In this document: in pieces, positions 7,777-16,249 of the stretch | Numbering within the stretch: position 1 is the first letter of the stretch | Layout of the letters: the number at the start of each line of letters is the position of its first letter | Assembly: GCA_965531145.1 (NCBI GenBank) | Contig: CBESOE010000041.1 | Coordinates: 1-28,944 of the forward strand | Direction: 5' to 3' | Origin: JAQAZP01 sp965531145 | GTDB taxonomy: Bacteria; Acidobacteriota; JAQAZP01 | DNA: 28,944 nt | The notes under the pieces: generated by a model | What the model was told of the DNA's origin: nothing | What the model saw: the letters and a program-made list of their open reading frames with translations, nothing else | Database searches by the model: none | Made by a program: the position numbers and the translations under genes

Positions 7777-9591
7777 TCAGTCGCCCTCCCCACTCTGAAC
7801 TTCGGTGAGTGGAGTAGATTCCTCCGCTGTCTCTTCACCGGCGCCCGGCTGCAGCGCCGGCGGGGCAAGGTGCAACCACGGCTCCAGCCGGCTGGTGAAC
7901 AACCCGGCCCGGTCGCAGCGCAGCGCATCGCGCAGGTAGGTCTGCAGATCCTCTTCGGGACGGTCCAGCTCCACGGAAAGCTCCACCAGGCGCACCAGCA
8001 GGTCGCAGCGCCCGGCATCCCGCCGCACCGCCTCGGCGTATTCCACAAAGGCCTTTTTCAGTTTGCCCCGCGCCTCGTAGAGCAGGGCCAGCCGGTAGTG
8101 CAGATCGGCGTCGTGAGGGTCCATCTCCACCGCCTTGCGGTAGAGCTTCAGCTCGCGGTCGCTGTCACCGGCCTCGCGGTAGAGCCCGGCCAGCCAGACG
8201 TAGTGCGAAACATCCTCCTTGCTGCGGCGGCAGGCGTCCTCACCGGCTTCGATGGCTGCCGGCAAATCCCCTTCCAGGTAACAGAGCCGGGAAAGAAGGC
8301 GGTGGTTCCAGCCGTCATAGGGGAACAGCTCCACGGCGCGTTCCAGGGCGGTCCGGGCGTCGGCCAGCCGGTCCATTTCCATGTAGACGTGGGCCAGCAG
8401 TTTCAGCGGCTGGTAATTGTCCGGTTCCGCCGCGGCAGCGGCTTCGAAGAGAACCAGGGCCTCGTCCCGTTCCCCTTCCAGCCAGCGCCGGTATCCCTCC
8501 ACCACCTGTTCCGTCTGTTCATTGCCGCGGAAACGGGGGAAATACTCGGAGGGGATACTGCCCTCCCTGCCGCCGGAGCCGAAGGTCACCGGCATGGTGG
8601 TCTGGGCCGGCGCCGCGGCGGGCATGGCCAGGAGAAGCAACAGCAGGATGGCAGCGGCGGGACCAGGGCCCCGGGGGGACGCTCCCCTCTTTCCCCGCGG
8701 CCGGGTGAGGGCGCCGATCAACGCCGGACAGGCTGACGTCAACAGAAAGACCAACAGGGTCACCTCCACGGCCACGGCCTCGGTGACGCCGATCCCGGGA
8801 AAGAGGAGGGCGGCGATCCACTCGCGGGCCCCGAGACCGCTGACGGTAAGCGGCACCAGGCGGCCGGCCATCACCAGTGGAACCACGGTCATCACCTCTC
8901 CCAGCCGCAGATCCTCTGCCGGCACCAGGCCCCGCAACAGTACGAAGTAGAGTAGGTATACTACGAAAAACGCGGCCAGAGCCACAAGCAGGAGCAGAAT
9001 CGCACTGCCGGGCCCCACCCGGGCCGCGGCCAGAGCGGCCCGTACCGCCCGGGTCCGCACCGGCCCCAGCCAGTAGCAGCGACGCAGCAGGGTGGCGGCG
9101 GCCGGGCCCAGCACCAGCACCGACATGGCAAAAAGAGCGGCCGCCGCCGGCAGCAGGGCCCACCAGACCCCGAAGAGGATCAGGGTGCCGGGAACGGCAA
9201 AGAGAAAGACCGCGGTGAGGTCCAGAGCCTTGTCCACCAGCACCAGGCCGGCCAGGGTGCTCCGGCTCCGGCCGGGCAGATAGAGCACCCGCCCCAGTTC
9301 CCCGAGGTTGAGCGGGGTGAAGAGGCTGAGGGCGACACCGGCCAGCAGCGAACGCATGGCCAGCCCGAACCCCACAGCAACCCCGCGGCGGTGCAGAAGC
9401 GCCTGCCATTTCCAGGCTTTGAGCAGGTAGTGAACCGCCACCATGGGGATGGCCAGGGCAAAGAGACGCAGGTCGAGGCCGGAGAATGAGTCGAGCCCCT
9501 GCCGCCAGTCCTCCCGGAAACTGTAGAAGATCAGCAGGAAGAGGGAGATGGTGAAGAGGTAGCGCAGCAGCAGGAAGGGCCGGATCTTCAT
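7777..9591 (-). CDS. Flippase-like (LPG synthase transmembrane-type, UPF0104) membrane protein fused to TPR domain
   Basis: Two-part protein of 604 residues. Residues 1-295 are a multi-spanning domain of the lysylphosphatidylglycerol synthase transmembrane/UPF0104 type (LGELGRVLYLPGRS at 97-110, VDKALDLTAVF at 119-129, VSGLGAREW at 250-258), a group linked to lipid or glycolipid translocation. After a basic linker, a hydrophobic stretch (311-323) ends in an AAAPAQ cleavage-like sequence. From about 365 to 540 are TPR-like helical repeats (for example DNYQPLKLLAHVYMEMDRLADA, described at 391-412 by its pattern of small and aromatic residues). The ATG at 9591 overlaps the TGA of the glycosyltransferase gene as ATGA, implying translational coupling. 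The upstream open-frame extension to 10302 is a shadow of that gene. Confidence 0.85.
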   Translation of the reverse strand: MKIRPFLLLRYLFTISLFLLIFYSFREDWRQGLDSFSGLDLRLFALAIPMVAVHYLLKAWKWQALLHRRGVAVGFGLAMRSLLAGVALSLFTPLNLGELGRVLYLPGRSRSTLAGLVLVDKALDLTAVFLFAVPGTLILFGVWWALLPAAAALFAMSVLVLGPAAATLLRRCYWLGPVRTRAVRAALAAARVGPGSAILLLLVALAAFFVVYLLYFVLLRGLVPAEDLRLGEVMTVVPLVMAGRLVPLTVSGLGAREWIAALLFPGIGVTEAVAVEVTLLVFLLTSACPALIGALTRPRGKRGASPRGPGPAAAILLLLLLAMPAAAPAQTTMPVTFGSGGREGSIPSEYFPRFRGNEQTEQVVEGYRRWLEGERDEALVLFEAAAAAEPDNYQPLKLLAHVYMEMDRLADARTALERAVELFPYDGWNHRLLSRLCYLEGDLPAAIEAGEDACRRSKEDVSHYVWLAGLYREAGDSDRELKLYRKAVEMDPHDADLHYRLALLYEARGKLKKAFVEYAEAVRRDAGRCDLLVRLVELSVELDRPEEDLQTYLRDALRCDRAGLFTSRLEPWLHLAPPALQPGAGEETAEESTPLTEVQSGEGD

Positions 9592-11048
9592 CGGGGCCCT
9601 CCCGCGGGTGCGGCCCGGCCGGAGAAACGCTGGACCAGCCAGGCCAGCGGATGGGCGCAGAAGACCAGCAGGTAGAGGTCCACCTGCACCCGGTGGGGTG
9701 TGCCGGCGGCCACCAGGGCATGCAGCGAGAGGTAGAACAGCGTCAGCAGGTAGAGGTAGAGCGGCCCGCTGCGCCAGCGACCGGCCAGCATGATCATCCC
9801 CACCAGCGCCAGGGGCAGCTGCCAGCCGATGCTGAGCCAGGCAACCGCCTTCCAGTGCAGGCCCGATTTCCGCACCGGGGACACCCGGACCATCTCGCCG
9901 GCCCTGATCAGGCAGAGCCTGGCGTAGACCCGCGGGTTGGCCAGGATGAAGGTCTTGACGTTGTGGTTGAGGATGCGGTTGCGTTCGGTCTCCGGCTGGT
10001 CCGGGGTGAACCGGGGGAACTCCACCGTGTCCCGGCGTTTGAGCGTCGGCATCTCCGACTCCCGGACCTCGCGGTAGAGATCCTGCGTCCAGACGTTCTC
10101 CGCCATTTCGAACTCGGTGGAGAACTTCTGGTTGTTGTACTCCCAGAGATTGCGCCCCCCCTTGGTGGGCAGGATCACCAGCTCGTCGAACAGGCCGTGG
10201 TTGCGGATCACCCAGGGCGTGGCCACCGCAACAAAAACCGTGGTGGTGACCAGGGCCAGGGCCAGGGCCCGGACCAGCGGGCGGCCCTTCTCCCCGCCCC
10301 ACCAGACCTCGGCCACCAGGGCCAGCAGCAGCAGCGGCAGGAAGGTGGCGGTGAAGGTGCGGGTGAGGAAGGAGAGCCCCAGCAGCAGACCCAGCAGCAC
10401 GGCCCGCCCGGCGGTGGGCCGCCGGCGCAGCGCGTAATACGCGCAGGAGGCCAGCCCGAGGAGGACCACGAAGAGCGTCTGGGTCACCAGCAGGCCGGCG
10501 TAGTAGATGAAGTACGGGTGGACCGCAGCCAGCAGCGCCGCGGCCAGGCCCGTTTCACGCCCCACCGCTCGCGAACCGAGATAAAAGGCGATAAGCGGCA
10601 GCAGGGCTGAAAGCAGCAGTTGCACCAGCTGTGCGGGAAACAGAGTGCTGCCGAAGACGGCAAAGACGCCGGCGAGGAACAGCGGGTAGAGCGGCATGAA
10701 GAAGGCCGTGGGCTCGCCGGACGGGATCATCCCGAAGAGGCCGCCCGACTCGGCCCAGCGCCGCTGCAACTCCACCACGTGCGCCGGTGCACCGGGCGGC
10801 AGGTCCATCAGTTCAGCCGAGACCGACATGCCGCGACCGTCCAGGATGTTCAGCGCCAAGTCGCTGAAGATCCTGCCCTCGGCCACCTCCAGCGCGCCGG
10901 TGAGTTGCACCGCGACGAGGAAGCCCAGCCTCAGCGCCAGGCCAAGGATGAAGATCAGCAGCAGGGGACGGCGCCGCAGCGCCGTCAGTGGGCGGTTGTC
11001 ACTCAATGTATCCCAGGTCCTCGAGGTGCTGCCGGAAGGCATCGTCAT
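9588..11048 (-). CDS. GT-C family glycosyltransferase (ArnT/PMT-like, family 39 type)
   Basis: Predicted inner-membrane glycosyltransferase using a polyprenyl-phosphate-linked sugar and acting on the periplasmic side. It has 486 residues with about 11 hydrophobic segments. The first large outer loop carries GRIFSDLALNIL, whose Asp fits the acidic active-site position of GT-C enzymes. PTAFFMPLYPLFLAG then resembles the P-L-P-x-x-P region of ArnT-like proteins. The chosen ATG at 11048 overlaps the preceding gene by 50 bases and has a poor ribosome-binding site. A TTG at 11006, almost at that gene's stop codon, is a plausible alternative that removes 14 residues. The downstream flippase-TPR gene overlaps it by 4 bases. 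The acceptor is unknown. Confidence 0.85.
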   Translation of the reverse strand: MTMPSGSTSRTWDTLSDNRPLTALRRRPLLLIFILGLALRLGFLVAVQLTGALEVAEGRIFSDLALNILDGRGMSVSAELMDLPPGAPAHVVELQRRWAESGGLFGMIPSGEPTAFFMPLYPLFLAGVFAVFGSTLFPAQLVQLLLSALLPLIAFYLGSRAVGRETGLAAALLAAVHPYFIYYAGLLVTQTLFVVLLGLASCAYYALRRRPTAGRAVLLGLLLGLSFLTRTFTATFLPLLLLALVAEVWWGGEKGRPLVRALALALVTTTVFVAVATPWVIRNHGLFDELVILPTKGGRNLWEYNNQKFSTEFEMAENVWTQDLYREVRESEMPTLKRRDTVEFPRFTPDQPETERNRILNHNVKTFILANPRVYARLCLIRAGEMVRVSPVRKSGLHWKAVAWLSIGWQLPLALVGMIMLAGRWRSGPLYLYLLTLFYLSLHALVAAGTPHRVQVDLYLLVFCAHPLAWLVQRFSGRAAPAGGPR

Positions 11049-12831
11049 CAGCCGGATCGCCGCTCCCGGCGGACCGGGGCAGGATCAGCCCATCGTAGCT
11101 CGCCGGCCGCGCCACCCCGGCCAGCTCCCGAACCACCGCCGGCTCCAGCACCTCCTCCAGCACCCGACCGTCAAAATCGAGGGCCGGAGGATAGCCGAGC
11201 AGGGCCAGCACCGTGGGGCCGATGTCGAGCACCGAGGCCCGTTCCAGCCGTGCCCCCGGGCGAATCCCCGCCCCGGCAAGCACCACGATCCCCGGCGGCG
11301 CGTCACGGTGGGCCGCGGTCATCAGCGGCCCGCCCATGAGATATGTGTTGTAGAGCCGTTTTACGCCCCGGTAGGGTTCCATACCGTGGTCGGACACCAG
11401 GACCACCACGGTCTGCTCGTCCACCCGCTGCAGAACGCTGCCGATCAACTCGTCGGTGTAACGGTAGTATCGTTCGAGGACGAGACCATAGCGTGTCACC
11501 AGGGAACTGTCCACCGCGCCGAATCGTTCGGGGTGGGCGAATCTCATGAAAAAGTGACCCACCGGGTCAAGGCCGTTCCAGTAGACCGCCAGCAACCGGG
11601 GCAACGGTTCCTCGTCCAGCAGCCGGCGGACAATGCGGGCGGTCTTCTCGTCGGGCTCGAAGCACCGCCAGTGGATGTATTCCTCCAGTTCCTCGATCCT
11701 GGCGCCGCCGTGGTCGAAAAACCGCGCCCGGGCCTCCTCCGCTCCCGGCAGGGGTTCCCGGGCTTCCCACTCGCTGATCCGCCGCGCCAACCCCGGCGGA
11801 TGGGTCAGGCCCGAGCCCCATGGCGGGTCGTGGCGCAACCCGACAAAGGAGACGTGGTCGGTGACCATGTAGCCGTTGACCCGGGCCGCCGGGTAGGTCT
11901 GCCACCAGTTGACCACCCCCACCGGCAGGTGCCGGCCGGCCACGTCCCAGAATGCCGCCGCCGTCATCTCCGACCCGTCGATGGTGGAGAACCGCATCAG
12001 CTTCAGCATCTCCATCCGGCCGAGGAACAGCTTTTGGGGAAAGAGATAGAGCGGAACCCCCACCCCGGGGAAGTCGGCGCGGAGAAAGAAGCGGATCCCG
12101 TGGCCCGCGGGCAGCTTGCCGGTGGCCATGGAGGCCCAGAGCAGCGGGGACTCGGTGGGAACCAGGGTTTCCAGCGTGCCGCGGCAGCCCCGGTCCACCA
12201 GGCGCTGGAGGTTGGGCAGCAGGCCGCGCTCCAGCAGGGGGTCCACCTCGGCCCAGGAGGCGCTGTCGATGCCGATGACGAAGACCTTCCGCCCGCTGTC
12301 CACCACCGGGCCTGCCCCGGCGGCGTTCACGGCTGCCGCGGACCCGGGCAGGGCCGGGCGGAACAGGGGGAGGAGCAGCAGCAGGACCAGCGGCACCACC
12401 GCCAGACCCCGCTTTCCGGCCTTTTGGCGGACGGCGGGGAGCAGGTGGGTGAGGGCGGCCAGCAGGCAGAGGACCGCCCCGACCATGATCAGGAGTGTTC
12501 CCGGCGGGGCCACGGTGGTCCGGTTGTGCACGGCGTTGAAGACGAATGCGCCGGCGGTGTAGAGCAAGGCCAGGGCCAGAGATACCCGGGGCGGGTGATC
12601 AGCCTTTTCCCGGTGCCGCCGAATGAGCAGCCCCAGGGGCAGAAATATCGTGGAGGCCAGCGCCCAGAGCAGGGTGTAGAAAAGGGCGAAGAGCAGCCAG
12701 AGGACCAGCGCGTGGCGCCCCGGGTGGGGGAATCCGGGATTGAGCAGCAGGGCCAGGGCCAGGGCCGGAACGGCCAGGGTCAGCCCGGCGCCGCAACAAC
12801 GGGCACAGAACCGGACCACCGTCCGGGTCAC
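10999..12831 (-). CDS. Membrane-anchored alkaline-phosphatase-superfamily protein (type I phosphodiesterase/nucleotide pyrophosphatase-like)
   Basis: Protein of 610 residues. Residues 1-165 contain about five hydrophobic segments; residues about 180-610 form a catalytic domain that should lie outside the cytoplasm. The metal and nucleophile positions of the fold are readable: GIDSASW (Asp189), PTESPLLWASMATG (Ser228 at the nucleophile position), GLDPVGHF (Asp422, His426), VSDHGM (Asp481, His482) and His508. It may hydrolyse or transfer a phospho-group on a lipid or glycan. GTG at 12831 is chosen because it overlaps the TGA of the epimerase gene as GTGA, giving 4-base coupling; the frame extending to 12909 is rejected. 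The C-terminus LEDLGYIE recalls the tail of the sulfatase-fold protein at 2399. Confidence 0.85.
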   Translation of the reverse strand: MTRTVVRFCARCCGAGLTLAVPALALALLLNPGFPHPGRHALVLWLLFALFYTLLWALASTIFLPLGLLIRRHREKADHPPRVSLALALLYTAGAFVFNAVHNRTTVAPPGTLLIMVGAVLCLLAALTHLLPAVRQKAGKRGLAVVPLVLLLLLPLFRPALPGSAAAVNAAGAGPVVDSGRKVFVIGIDSASWAEVDPLLERGLLPNLQRLVDRGCRGTLETLVPTESPLLWASMATGKLPAGHGIRFFLRADFPGVGVPLYLFPQKLFLGRMEMLKLMRFSTIDGSEMTAAAFWDVAGRHLPVGVVNWWQTYPAARVNGYMVTDHVSFVGLRHDPPWGSGLTHPPGLARRISEWEAREPLPGAEEARARFFDHGGARIEELEEYIHWRCFEPDEKTARIVRRLLDEEPLPRLLAVYWNGLDPVGHFFMRFAHPERFGAVDSSLVTRYGLVLERYYRYTDELIGSVLQRVDEQTVVVLVSDHGMEPYRGVKRLYNTYLMGGPLMTAAHRDAPPGIVVLAGAGIRPGARLERASVLDIGPTVLALLGYPPALDFDGRVLEEVLEPAVVRELAGVARPASYDGLILPRSAGSGDPADDDAFRQHLEDLGYIE

Positions 12832-13760
12832 CTGCCCGCGCCGCCGGTGCGGCGATACCAGTCGATGGTTTTTGCCACCCCCTCCTCGAGCGTTACCTTG
12901 GGCGACCATCCCAGCTGCTCCCTTATCTTTTTCGCCTCGAGACAGATGTGGAAGATCTCACCGGCGCGGACATCCTCGTAGAGGGGCTCGTCCGCAAGGC
13001 CCAGAGCTTTGCGCACCGTGTCGAAGATAGTGAAGTCGCTGACCTCTGTTCCCCAGCCAACGTTGTAGCAGGCGTTGTCGCCCCGTTCGAGAGCAACGAT
13101 GTTGGCCTGCACCACGTCGTCGATGTAGACGTAGTCGCGGGTCTTTGACCCGTCGCCGAAGATAGTGCACTGTTTGCCGCCGGAAAGGAGCTGGATGAAG
13201 ATGGCCACGACACCGGCTTCGCCGTGGGGATTCTGCCGCGGACCGAACACGTTGGGGTAGCGCAGGGCGGTCCAGTTCAGGCCCTGGAGGCGGTTGTAGA
13301 CGTAGAGGTAGTGCTCCACGGTGTGCTTGGAGATGCCATACGGGCAGTCGGGGTTGATCGGGTGCTCCTCGGTCACCGGCATGAACTGCGGCTCGCCGTA
13401 AACGGCGCCGCCGGTGGAGGCGTAGACGAATTTCTGGAGCCCGTGCTTCAGCCCCGACTGGAGGAGGTTGATGGTGCCGAGGATGTTGACCCGGGCGTCG
13501 TAGACCGGATCGGCCACCGACTTGCGGACATCCATCTGCGCCGCCAGGTGGAAGATCGCCTCGATTCCCTCGCCGGCAAAGGTCTCCTCCAGGGCCTCGT
13601 CCCTGATGTCCTGCTGGTAGAACGTGGCTTCGGGGTGCAGGTTTTCCCGCCGGCCGGTGGAGAGATCGTCCACCACCACCACCTGGTGCCCTTCGCCGAT
13701 CAGGCGGTCCACCAGGTTCGATCCGATAAATCCCGCACCACCCGTCACCATCACCTTCAT
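12828..13760 (-). CDS. NAD-dependent sugar-nucleotide epimerase/dehydratase (GalE-like extended SDR)
   Basis: Cytoplasmic enzyme of 310 residues, probably a UDP-hexose 4-epimerase or related enzyme feeding the glycan genes behind it. The NAD-binding loop TGGAGFIG is at residues 6-13, VDDLSTGR follows at 30-37, the catalytic Ser/Thr lies in YASTGGAVYGE (Ser115/Thr116), and the Tyr-x-x-x-Lys pair is YGISK (Tyr141, Lys145). RYPNVFGPRQNPHGEAGVV is the usual substrate-binding region. The ATG at 13760 has a strong GGAGGTGA 7-8 bases upstream. The gene is first in a five-gene coupled run reaching 6255. The exact sugar specificity (glucose/galactose, GlcNAc/GalNAc or uronic forms) cannot be assigned from motifs. 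Confidence 0.9.
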   Translation of the reverse strand: MKVMVTGGAGFIGSNLVDRLIGEGHQVVVVDDLSTGRRENLHPEATFYQQDIRDEALEETFAGEGIEAIFHLAAQMDVRKSVADPVYDARVNILGTINLLQSGLKHGLQKFVYASTGGAVYGEPQFMPVTEEHPINPDCPYGISKHTVEHYLYVYNRLQGLNWTALRYPNVFGPRQNPHGEAGVVAIFIQLLSGGKQCTIFGDGSKTRDYVYIDDVVQANIVALERGDNACYNVGWGTEVSDFTIFDTVRKALGLADEPLYEDVRAGEIFHICLEAKKIREQLGWSPKVTLEEGVAKTIDWYRRTGGAGR

Positions 13761-13880
13761 CGCTCGCTCACCTCCGCAACCACTGGTTTTCGGTTCCCCG
13801 GCAAGTTGGGCTCACCACGCGTGCTCGGGCCGGGGAGACCGGCTGGCGGCCGGGGTCGGTTCAATGGACTGGTATAACCG

Positions 13881-14099
13881 CTACTTTTTCTCGTCGCCCT
13901 CGTCGATTTCCTTCTTCGATTCGGCGTCATCGCTTTTTAGCGAATCCTTGAACCCGCGGATCCCCTTGCCCAGGCCGGAACCTATCTCGGGGAGCTTCTT
14001 GGCGCCGAATATGAGAAGTACCACCAGCAGGATGAGCAACATCTCGCCCATGCCGAGGGAACCGATTCCAAATAGCAGCACAAATGTAGAATGTATCAA
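13881..14099 (-). CDS. tatA: Twin-arginine translocase subunit TatA
   Basis: Small inner-membrane protein of 72 residues that forms the pore-like component of the Tat pathway for folded proteins. It shows the expected order: a short N-terminus (FGIGSLGMGEM), one membrane helix (about 20-31), the hinge FGAKKLPEIG (31-40), an amphipathic helix with Gly-rich spacing (SGLGKGIRGFKDSL), and a charged acidic/Lys tail. The start is assigned to TTG at 14099 because AGGAG lies exactly 7 bases upstream; the later ATG or GTG codons lack such a site and would cut the N-terminus. No tatB or tatC is in the window. A separate promoter precedes it. A Tat substrate is encoded at 18553-20685. Confidence 0.9.
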   Translation of the reverse strand: MIHSTFVLLFGIGSLGMGEMLLILLVVLLIFGAKKLPEIGSGLGKGIRGFKDSLKSDDAESKKEIDEGDEKK

Positions 14100-14174
14100 T
14101 TTGAGGCTCCTGCAACATGCCGCCCGGCTGCCCGGGATTCCCCCCGGTTTCTCCGCCCGGCACTTCCAAACGGT

Positions 14175-14203
14175 ATTGTAGACCGGGCGGTCGGGAAAAC
14201 CAA
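14175..14203 (-). promoter_or_regulatory. Probable sigma70 promoter for tatA
   Basis: On the minus strand TTGGTT and TACAAT are separated by exactly 17 bases, just after the selB stop codon. The expected leader before the TTG start of tatA is about 68 bases. This implies tatA is not solely dependent on the selB transcript. Confidence 0.5.
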
Positions 14204-14205
14204 GG

Positions 14206-16134
14206 TCACCCGGCGGTCTCGTCCCGGAACACCCGCTTGTCACCCACCCGCCGGGTGAAGCGGCTGCGGTCCAGGTGCTCCAGCAGGGGGATGGCAAATT
14301 TGCGGGTCAGGCCGAACAGCTTTTTCACGTCGCCCACCGTCACCTCCTCACAGCCCTCCTGCCGCAGACCCAGCAGGCGGGACTTCACCTCCTCCATGGA
14401 GGTCCGGGAGAGGGTGAGGTCGGTGGTGATCCTGACCAGCTCTCCCTCGCGCAGCAGCAGGTGAAAGATCTTTTCCGCGGTTACGCGGTCCCCGCCGGCG
14501 CCGGACAGGGCGTCCCCCATGGAAGGCGGCGTGAAGCCGGCCTTGTCGTAAATCCCCACCAGCAGGCCGCGGATTTTCTCCTCGCCGGCGGAGAGGGTGA
14601 CCGTGTGGCCGCTGAGCGCCACCTCGTCGGCTTTGGCGCTCACCAGACCCTCCCCGGACAGTTCGGTGAGCAGGCGGCGGAACAGCCCGTCCTCGGCCCC
14701 GATGCGGACCCGCAGTTCCTCCCGCGGCATCCCGCCGCGCAGGGTCTGCTCGGCGTGGTATGCCTCCAGAATGGTCAGCAGGGTACCCCGCAATTCGCCA
14801 TACACCGCAGCGGGACAAACGGTGAGCGGATTCTCGCCGAGACTGATCAGCACCCCCTGTTCCACCAGTTGCCGGAGCATGGTCCCGGCCTCCTTGAGGT
14901 GCAGCCCGACGCGCACCGCCGCCGTGGACACCGCCAGACCCTTGAGCCCCGCCTCCTCGGCAAAGATGACCAGCCGTTCCTCCGGTCCACCGGCCGCCAG
15001 AGCCGCCAGCTTCGCGGCCATTTCCAGCGCCTGGCGCCGGCGGTGCCGGGTGGGGAGGTTATCAACCACCGTGCCGCCGCCGATGGTGATCACCGGCGAA
15101 TACTGGCGGATGATAAAACGGTCGCCGGGGAAGGCGGCGGTGGGCCGCTCCAGGCGCAGCTGGGCCCATGTCCGGCCGCCGGGTTCCAGCTGACGGCTCC
15201 CGTATTCGTCCAGCAGGGTCACCCGGGCCATGATTTCGTCGGTGCCCAGGTGGAAACGGACCCGGGCCCCGTCCTTCAGCGGCCGGGCGGCGGTGTCCAC
15301 CATTTCGAGGTCGGCGTCGAAGAGCGAGCTGGGGCTGAAGGTGCCCGGTCGGCCCAGCAGGTGCCCGCGGTCCACCTCGTCGAGGTTGACCCCGTGGAGG
15401 TTGATCGCCGTCCGCTGACCGGCGGCGGCCCGCTCCACCTTGTCGCCGTGGACTTCCACCCCCCGGACCCGGGCGGACTTGCCGATGGGCTGGATTTCAA
15501 CGTCCTCGCCCACCGCGATGTCGCCGGCCAGCAGAGTGCCGGTGACCACGGTGCCGAACCCGCGGATGGTGAAGGCCCGGTCCACCGGGAGCCGGAACGG
15601 CCGGGCGGTCTCCTTGCCCCTGGCCAGTTGTGCTTCAGCTTCCAGGGCCCGGCGCAGGTCTTCGATGCCCTCGCCGGTGACCGAGCTGACCTTGAGCAGC
15701 GGCGCCTCCTCCAGGAAGGAGCCGGTGAGGAACTCGCGGACCTCCAGCTCCACCAGTTCGGTCATCTCCGGGTCGGCCATGTCGGTCTTGGTGATCACCA
15801 CCAGGCCCCGCTGCACCCCCAGCAGGCGGCAGATGTTGAAGTGCTCACGTGTCTGGGGCATCACCGACTCGTCAGCCGCCACCACCAGCAGGACCAGATC
15901 GATGCCCCCGATGCCGGCCAGCATGTTCTTGACGAACTTTTCGTGCCCCGGCACGTCGACGAACCCCAGGCGCAGGTCCTCGCCCAGGGGCATGAAGGCG
16001 AAACCGATGTCGATGGTGATCCCCCGCTCCTTCTCCTCCTTGAGACGGTCGGGGTCGGTTCCGGTGAGCGCCGTGACCAACCGGCTCTTGCCGTGGTCGA
16101 TGTGCCCGGCGGTCCCGACGATGACGTTTTTCAT
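14206..16134 (-). CDS. selB: Selenocysteine-specific translation elongation factor SelB
   Basis: GTPase that delivers selenocysteinyl-tRNA(Sec) to the ribosome at UGA codons marked by a SECIS hairpin. The 642-residue length is normal for the family. The GTP-binding motifs are GTAGHIDHGKS (7-17), KEEKERGITIDIGFA (32-46), DVPGHEKF (60-67) and TKTD (115-118). Translation-factor beta-barrel domains follow, and the C-terminal third has the winged-helix character that binds SECIS RNA. ATG at 16134 is chosen because it begins the SelB-typical MKNVIVGTAGHIDHGK; the open frame reaching 16524 crosses the divergent promoter and the neighbouring gene. It is transcribed away from the WcaJ-type gene. selA is about 11 kb away, and selC and selD are not seen here. 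Confidence 0.96.
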   Translation of the reverse strand: MKNVIVGTAGHIDHGKSRLVTALTGTDPDRLKEEKERGITIDIGFAFMPLGEDLRLGFVDVPGHEKFVKNMLAGIGGIDLVLLVVAADESVMPQTREHFNICRLLGVQRGLVVITKTDMADPEMTELVELEVREFLTGSFLEEAPLLKVSSVTGEGIEDLRRALEAEAQLARGKETARPFRLPVDRAFTIRGFGTVVTGTLLAGDIAVGEDVEIQPIGKSARVRGVEVHGDKVERAAAGQRTAINLHGVNLDEVDRGHLLGRPGTFSPSSLFDADLEMVDTAARPLKDGARVRFHLGTDEIMARVTLLDEYGSRQLEPGGRTWAQLRLERPTAAFPGDRFIIRQYSPVITIGGGTVVDNLPTRHRRRQALEMAAKLAALAAGGPEERLVIFAEEAGLKGLAVSTAAVRVGLHLKEAGTMLRQLVEQGVLISLGENPLTVCPAAVYGELRGTLLTILEAYHAEQTLRGGMPREELRVRIGAEDGLFRRLLTELSGEGLVSAKADEVALSGHTVTLSAGEEKIRGLLVGIYDKAGFTPPSMGDALSGAGGDRVTAEKIFHLLLREGELVRITTDLTLSRTSMEEVKSRLLGLRQEGCEEVTVGDVKKLFGLTRKFAIPLLEHLDRSRFTRRVGDKRVFRDETAG

Positions 16135-16183
16135 GGTTCGGTCGAGGGCCTCCCAAGTCGTGTTGGCGGTGTCAGGAACGGTG

Positions 16184-16213
16184 ATTGTATCCGACCCCGA
16201 GCCGAGATGACAA
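16184..16213 (-). promoter_or_regulatory. Probable sigma70 promoter for selB
   Basis: On the minus strand TTGTCA (16213-16208) and TACAAT (16189-16184) are separated by 18 bases. Each hexamer differs from consensus at only one position. The expected leader to the selB ATG is about 43 bases. Confidence 0.6.
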
Positions 16214-16219
16214 ACTTCA

Positions 16220-16249
16220 TTGCACCCCGGCCGCTCGATTGTGTAGCAT
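16220..16249 (+). promoter_or_regulatory. Possible sigma70 promoter for the WcaJ-type gene
   Basis: TTGCAC (16220-16225) and TAGCAT (16244-16249) are separated by 18 bases, upstream of a GGGAGG ribosome-binding site and the GTG at 16270. Its -35 element lies 6 bases from the -35 element of the divergent selB promoter. Confidence 0.4.

Noticed and set aside
9592..10302. N-terminal 237-codon extension of the flippase-TPR frame
   Set aside because: The extension has no hydrophobic or domain pattern and is a shadow of the glycosyltransferase gene. The ATG at 9591 with the 4-base overlap is the natural start.
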